Origin: Verrucomicrobiaceae bacterium
GTDB lineage: Bacteria; Verrucomicrobiota; Verrucomicrobiia; Verrucomicrobiales; Akkermansiaceae
Length of the DNA: 45,148 nucleotides
NCBI GenBank assembly: GCA_027487435.1
Contig: JAIYDP010000369.1
Span: 1-45,148, forward strand
Reading direction: 5' to 3'
Made by a program: the position numbers and the translations under genes. Below the pieces are notes generated by a model, which was not told the origin of the DNA, searched no databases, and saw only the letters and a program-made list of their open reading frames with translations. Of this stretch, positions 42,736-45,148 are shown in pieces; positions within the stretch are counted from its first letter, which is position 1; every line of letters begins with the position of its first letter.

Positions 42736-43187
42736 AAGTGCCCAAAGAACAACTCGTTCAAAGAGAAAAACAACGCCGCCTTGAAGCCAACGCCCGCATG
42801 CGAGAGAAAGTTGCCGAAGCAAAAAAGCTCGGCATTTGCCGCTGTGGTGGCACGCTCGACTACAAGCCTGGCACCACACGCTATTATAGTACCTGTCCCA
42901 AATGTCGCGAAAAAGGCAAAATCTCCGCCACACGCTACTACCGTGAGGGGCCATTGCCACCCAAGATCAAGCCCGAAACCGTCCTCGATCCACGTCTCAC
43001 CGCAAGCAGAGGCGTCAAACGCCGCCTGATGCGAGACGGCCTAGGTCGCGAGGCCTGGTGGTGGTTCGCCTCGAGCCACATTGATCGCAAGCAAGTCTGC
43101 CGTCGCTGGTCTGTTGACAAATACGGTGACATCGGCGCATGGCGTCGGGCTCTCTCACAGCGTCTCAAGTGGGAGAAACTGATTTGA
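42732..43187 (+). CDS. Hypothetical protein with zinc ribbon and possible AP2-like DNA-binding segment
   Basis: 151 residues. A charged N-terminal helix (about 1-32) is followed by a zinc-ribbon-like set of cysteines: C36-x-C38-GG and, 16 residues later, CPKC. The second half (about 90-150) contains REAWWWFASSHIDRKQVCRRWS and VDKYGDIGAWRRALSQR. Its order of tryptophans, a basic strand and a KYG-x-x-x-A helix recalls the AP2/ERF-like DNA-binding domains found near homing endonucleases. That match is by eye only. The gene overlaps the one before by an ATGA. Confidence 0.65.
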   Translation: MKVPKEQLVQREKQRRLEANARMREKVAEAKKLGICRCGGTLDYKPGTTRYYSTCPKCREKGKISATRYYREGPLPPKIKPETVLDPRLTASRGVKRRLMRDGLGREAWWWFASSHIDRKQVCRRWSVDKYGDIGAWRRALSQRLKWEKLI

Positions 43188-43208
43188 GCCGTGCTGGGGA
43201 TAAGTCGG

Positions 43209-43222
43209 TGAGCGGTGAGCAG
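43209..43222 (-). repeat. Short heptamer tandem, two units
   Basis: TGAGCGG TGAGCAG on the plus strand. The second unit is the exact reverse complement of the CTGCTCA unit repeated seven times at the right edge of the window. It may be a seed of the same repeat type. Confidence 0.5.
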
Positions 43223-43279
43223 CAACTGCTTTCATCCATCAAAAAACTCCCGCTCTCTCTCTGATACCCCTCTTACTAT

Positions 43280-44068
43280 TCACTTCTCAACCTCTTCCAA
43301 AAGCGGCAGCGCGTCTCCCTCTGCCGTCTTGAGACCCAAGTGTGCGCGCACATACACCTCCAGTGCCGCGCGCACTTGCAATCGCAGTTTTCCTTTTTTC
43401 ATTGCGAAATCATGAGCTACACCGTCCTGCTGCTCGGTCGTGAGTTCACTATGCGGTTGCACCACGATCTCCACCATTTTCTCCCAAGCCTCATCCACGG
43501 GCGGCACTTCTGTGCATGCCATCGGCATCTCCGCGTCTCTCATGCGCGATAGCACAAAATCTCGCCAATCCCCCCGCGTGAAACACCACGCCCGCACGTG
43601 ATAGCGCAAACCGCTATTCACCACGCGCACCGGAAGGATCTCCCGCCACGCCGAACGGCTGCCGGACAGCGAATCATACTGCACCCGCACCTTCAATCCG
43701 CGCAAAACTGCCATGATCACCCGTCGCGTCACCGTCGCTGTCGGCATCCGCAATGGCAAAACATCCATCACTGACACATACCTCCCATCTCCTAGCCACA
43801 TTTGGCAGGCCTGCTTCATGTCCGGCTCCCCATAGACGCACTTCATTCCCGCCACGCCATCATACTTCTTCCCCTTTACATCATAGACCATGCTCCCCGC
43901 ATTCTGTTCCACATACTTCTGAATGTCGGCAGACGCCTGCGCCATGCTCACGCCAAACACCGCCACCAAATCCTTGCGATTCACCACCCCACGCCACCAT
44001 GCACAACGCTCGATAAATCGAAGTCGCTCCTGCGCTGCCCAATTCGCTTCATTCGTTACATTTCCCAT
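43280..44068 (-). CDS. WYL-domain transcriptional regulator, CapW/BrxR-like
   Basis: 262 residues from the ATG at 44068, chosen because a strong GGAGGAGG ribosome-binding site lies nine bases upstream. The N-terminal winged helix reads RLRFIERCAWWRGVVNRKDL then VAVFGVSMAQASADIQKY, the CapW/BrxR pattern. The middle WYL domain has SGLRYHVRAWC and RDFVLSRM, the ligand-binding hallmark. A C-terminal WCX-like part follows (about 190-255). These proteins repress phage-defence operons (CBASS, BREX and others) until a signal appears. No such effector lies in the window. It is divergent from a VWA-protein gene, with a palindrome between them. Confidence 0.88.
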   Translation of the reverse strand: MGNVTNEANWAAQERLRFIERCAWWRGVVNRKDLVAVFGVSMAQASADIQKYVEQNAGSMVYDVKGKKYDGVAGMKCVYGEPDMKQACQMWLGDGRYVSVMDVLPLRMPTATVTRRVIMAVLRGLKVRVQYDSLSGSRSAWREILPVRVVNSGLRYHVRAWCFTRGDWRDFVLSRMRDAEMPMACTEVPPVDEAWEKMVEIVVQPHSELTTEQQDGVAHDFAMKKGKLRLQVRAALEVYVRAHLGLKTAEGDALPLLEEVEK

Positions 44069-44078
44069 AGATTTTTTC

Positions 44079-44086
44079 CTCCTCCG
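44079..44086 (-). promoter_or_regulatory. Strong ribosome-binding site of the WYL regulator gene
   Basis: On the minus strand CGGAGGAGG precedes the ATG at 44068 by about nine bases. It decides the start against an in-frame TTG at 44089. Confidence 0.75.
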
Positions 44087-44088
44087 CA

Positions 44089-44111
44089 AAAGCTAAAGAT
44101 TTCTTAGCTTT
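44089..44111. promoter_or_regulatory. Palindromic operator upstream of the WYL regulator gene
   Basis: Perfect inverted repeat AAAGCTAA (44089-44096), spacer AGATTTC, TTAGCTTT (44104-44111), immediately upstream of the regulator's ribosome-binding site. CapW/BrxR-type proteins bind such dyads in their own promoters, so this is a likely self-regulation site. It may also control the divergent gene. Confidence 0.6.
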
Positions 44112-44240
44112 CATCAATCCAAAAAAACAAAAAATCTGTTTAGTCGTCTTTTTCGATTGACTCGTTGATGTCATTCGCCTAGTTTTTGGCGTATCGTTTT
44201 GATTCCGCACAACTGATCCAACCAACCAACACCACCGACA

Positions 44241-44933
44241 ATGAACAACCAATCCACCGAAATCGCCTTCATCCTCGACCGCTCCGGCTCCATGGCCTCC
44301 ATGCACCACGCTGCGATCACCAGCTTCAATGAATTCCTCTCCGGCCAACAATCTCTCACTGATGAAAAAGGCCTGCCCATACCTGCGAACTTCACCCTTG
44401 TCCTCTTCGATGACCAATACGACATCATCCATCACCGCGCTCCCATCGCCGCCATCCTACCCCTCAATCACTCCACCTACGTTCCCCGTGGTTCTACCGC
44501 ACTCTACGATGCCATCGGCAAGACCATCGATAGCCTAGGCCAAACCTTGGCCGCTATGCCCGCCGATCAGCGCCCTGGCAAAGTCATCATCGCCATCCTC
44601 ACCGATGGTGCAGAAAATGCCTCACGCAGCTTCACTCTTCACGACATCAACCAGCGCATCCGTCACCAGACCGATACCTATCATTGGGAATTTCTCTTCC
44701 TGGGAGCGAACCAAGATGCCATCGCCACCGCAGGAGCCATGGGCATCGCCGCCGCAAACTCCGCCACCTACGAGGCCCATAGTGACGACCTCAGCGCCGC
44801 CAACGAAGCCATCTCCGGAAAAATGAAATCCCTCCGCAAATACCAAGCCGATGTCGCCCTTGACGAAGAAGAACAAGCCATTCTCCAAGAATCCATGACC
44901 GAAACCTTCCAAAAACAAAAAGCCAAAAAATAA
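44241..44933 (+). CDS. VWA-domain protein
   Basis: 230 residues, no signal peptide or membrane segment, so cytoplasmic. A von Willebrand factor A domain fills about 5-165. The metal-ion adhesion site is D13-x-S15-G-S17 (ILDRSGSMAS), with later contributions from RGSTALYDAIG and ILTDGAENAS. VWA domains bind protein partners through the metal and often work with AAA ATPases or defence systems. The C-terminal 50 residues are charged and helical (KMKSLRKYQADVALDEEE). It is divergent from the CapW/BrxR-like regulator, about 170 bases away; a regulatory link is inferred. Confidence 0.85.
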   Translation: MNNQSTEIAFILDRSGSMASMHHAAITSFNEFLSGQQSLTDEKGLPIPANFTLVLFDDQYDIIHHRAPIAAILPLNHSTYVPRGSTALYDAIGKTIDSLGQTLAAMPADQRPGKVIIAILTDGAENASRSFTLHDINQRIRHQTDTYHWEFLFLGANQDAIATAGAMGIAAANSATYEAHSDDLSAANEAISGKMKSLRKYQADVALDEEEQAILQESMTETFQKQKAKK

Positions 44934-45050
44934 CAAACCACTCACGTCCCTTCCCATTGCCTCATTTTTGAAAAAGCTCTAACCAGTTCGTCCATCTCCG
45001 CTTCGCCCCGTTGCTGTTCACCATCAATTGAGGCGGCCGCCTGACGCCCA

Positions 45051-45099
45051 CTGCTCACTGCTCACTGCTCACTGCTCACTGCTCACTGCTCACTGCTCA
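45051..45099 (+). repeat. Tandem heptamer array, 7 x CTGCTCA
   Basis: Seven perfect copies of CTGCTCA in a row, preceded by the partial unit CGCCCA. It joins without a gap to the next array of a different heptamer. Confidence 0.97.
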
Positions 45100-45148
45100 C
45101 TTCCCACTTCCCACTTCCCACTTCCCACTTCCCACTTCCCACTTCCCA
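45100..45148 (+). repeat. Tandem heptamer array, at least 7 x CTTCCCA
   Basis: Seven perfect copies of CTTCCCA up to the last base of the window; the true length is unknown. The unit differs from the preceding CTGCTCA at three positions (G to T, T to C and so on), keeping the C-T-x-C-x-C-A frame. Confidence 0.97.

Larger units (their letters stand above)
44934..45148. other. Right-edge noncoding region
   Basis: About 115 bases without a gene, then two heptamer tandem arrays that run off the edge of the window. No coding sequence is seen here. Confidence 0.6.

Noticed and set aside
45051..45148. CRISPR array
   Set aside because: The units are 7 bases with no spacers, so this is a simple tandem repeat.

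Overview
The window looks like a piece of a Verrucomicrobiota chromosome, with Planctomycetota the less likely alternative. The evidence is the PSCyt1-DUF1549-DUF1553 heme protein, its DUF1501 partner and two secreted sulfatases, plus many small secreted proteins scattered among ordinary housekeeping genes. No rRNA, tRNA or CRISPR array was recognised, and no complete insertion sequence.

Layout. 1-2.0 kb: a secreted protein with two zinc-metalloprotease-like domains. 2.06-8.9 kb: a tight plus-strand operon for NAD salvage and ADP-ribose chemistry. Its genes are an NrtR-type regulator with a palindromic operator on its own start codon, nicotinate phosphoribosyltransferase (pncB), an RNA 2'-phosphotransferase (KptA) fused to a second domain, an ADP-ribosylglycohydrolase, glutamine-dependent NAD synthetase (nadE) and nicotinamidase (pncA). 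8.9-10.85 kb: an AT-richer accessory pocket of unrecognised genes and a possible gene remnant. 10.85-19.4 kb: an M29 aminopeptidase, then the PSCyt1/DUF1501/sulfatase block. 19.6-20.9 kb: a ferredoxin and a LysR regulator, divergent across a palindromic operator. 21-26.1 kb: small secreted proteins (EF-hand, NlpC/P60, thioredoxin), rdgB, a CPBP protease and thiL. 26.2-43.2 kb: mostly housekeeping (parE, M48 protease, xylA, tyrS, LysM lipoprotein, YqgE, DEAD-box helicase, hom, Bax inhibitor-1 family, glutaredoxin, 5-FTHF cyclo-ligase, PduO-type adenosyltransferase). 42.4-45.1 kb: a zinc-ribbon protein, a CapW/BrxR-like WYL regulator with its own palindrome, a divergent VWA protein, and a heptanucleotide repeat tract running off the window edge.

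How the genes fit together. The most striking unit is the NAD operon. KptA consumes NAD and releases nicotinamide plus a cyclic-phosphorylated ADP-ribose. PncA, PncB and NadE, with NadD encoded elsewhere, return the nicotinamide to NAD. The ADP-ribosylglycohydrolase and the extra KptA domain are placed to handle ADP-ribosyl products, and NrtR proteins are known to sense ADP-ribose. This reads as a closed loop of RNA end-repair and NAD recovery, possibly a response to RNA damage; that last step is inference.

A dispersed repeat of about 75-85 bp occurs four times between genes. The right edge, with a defence-type regulator and simple repeats, may be the border of a defence locus that continues outside the window.
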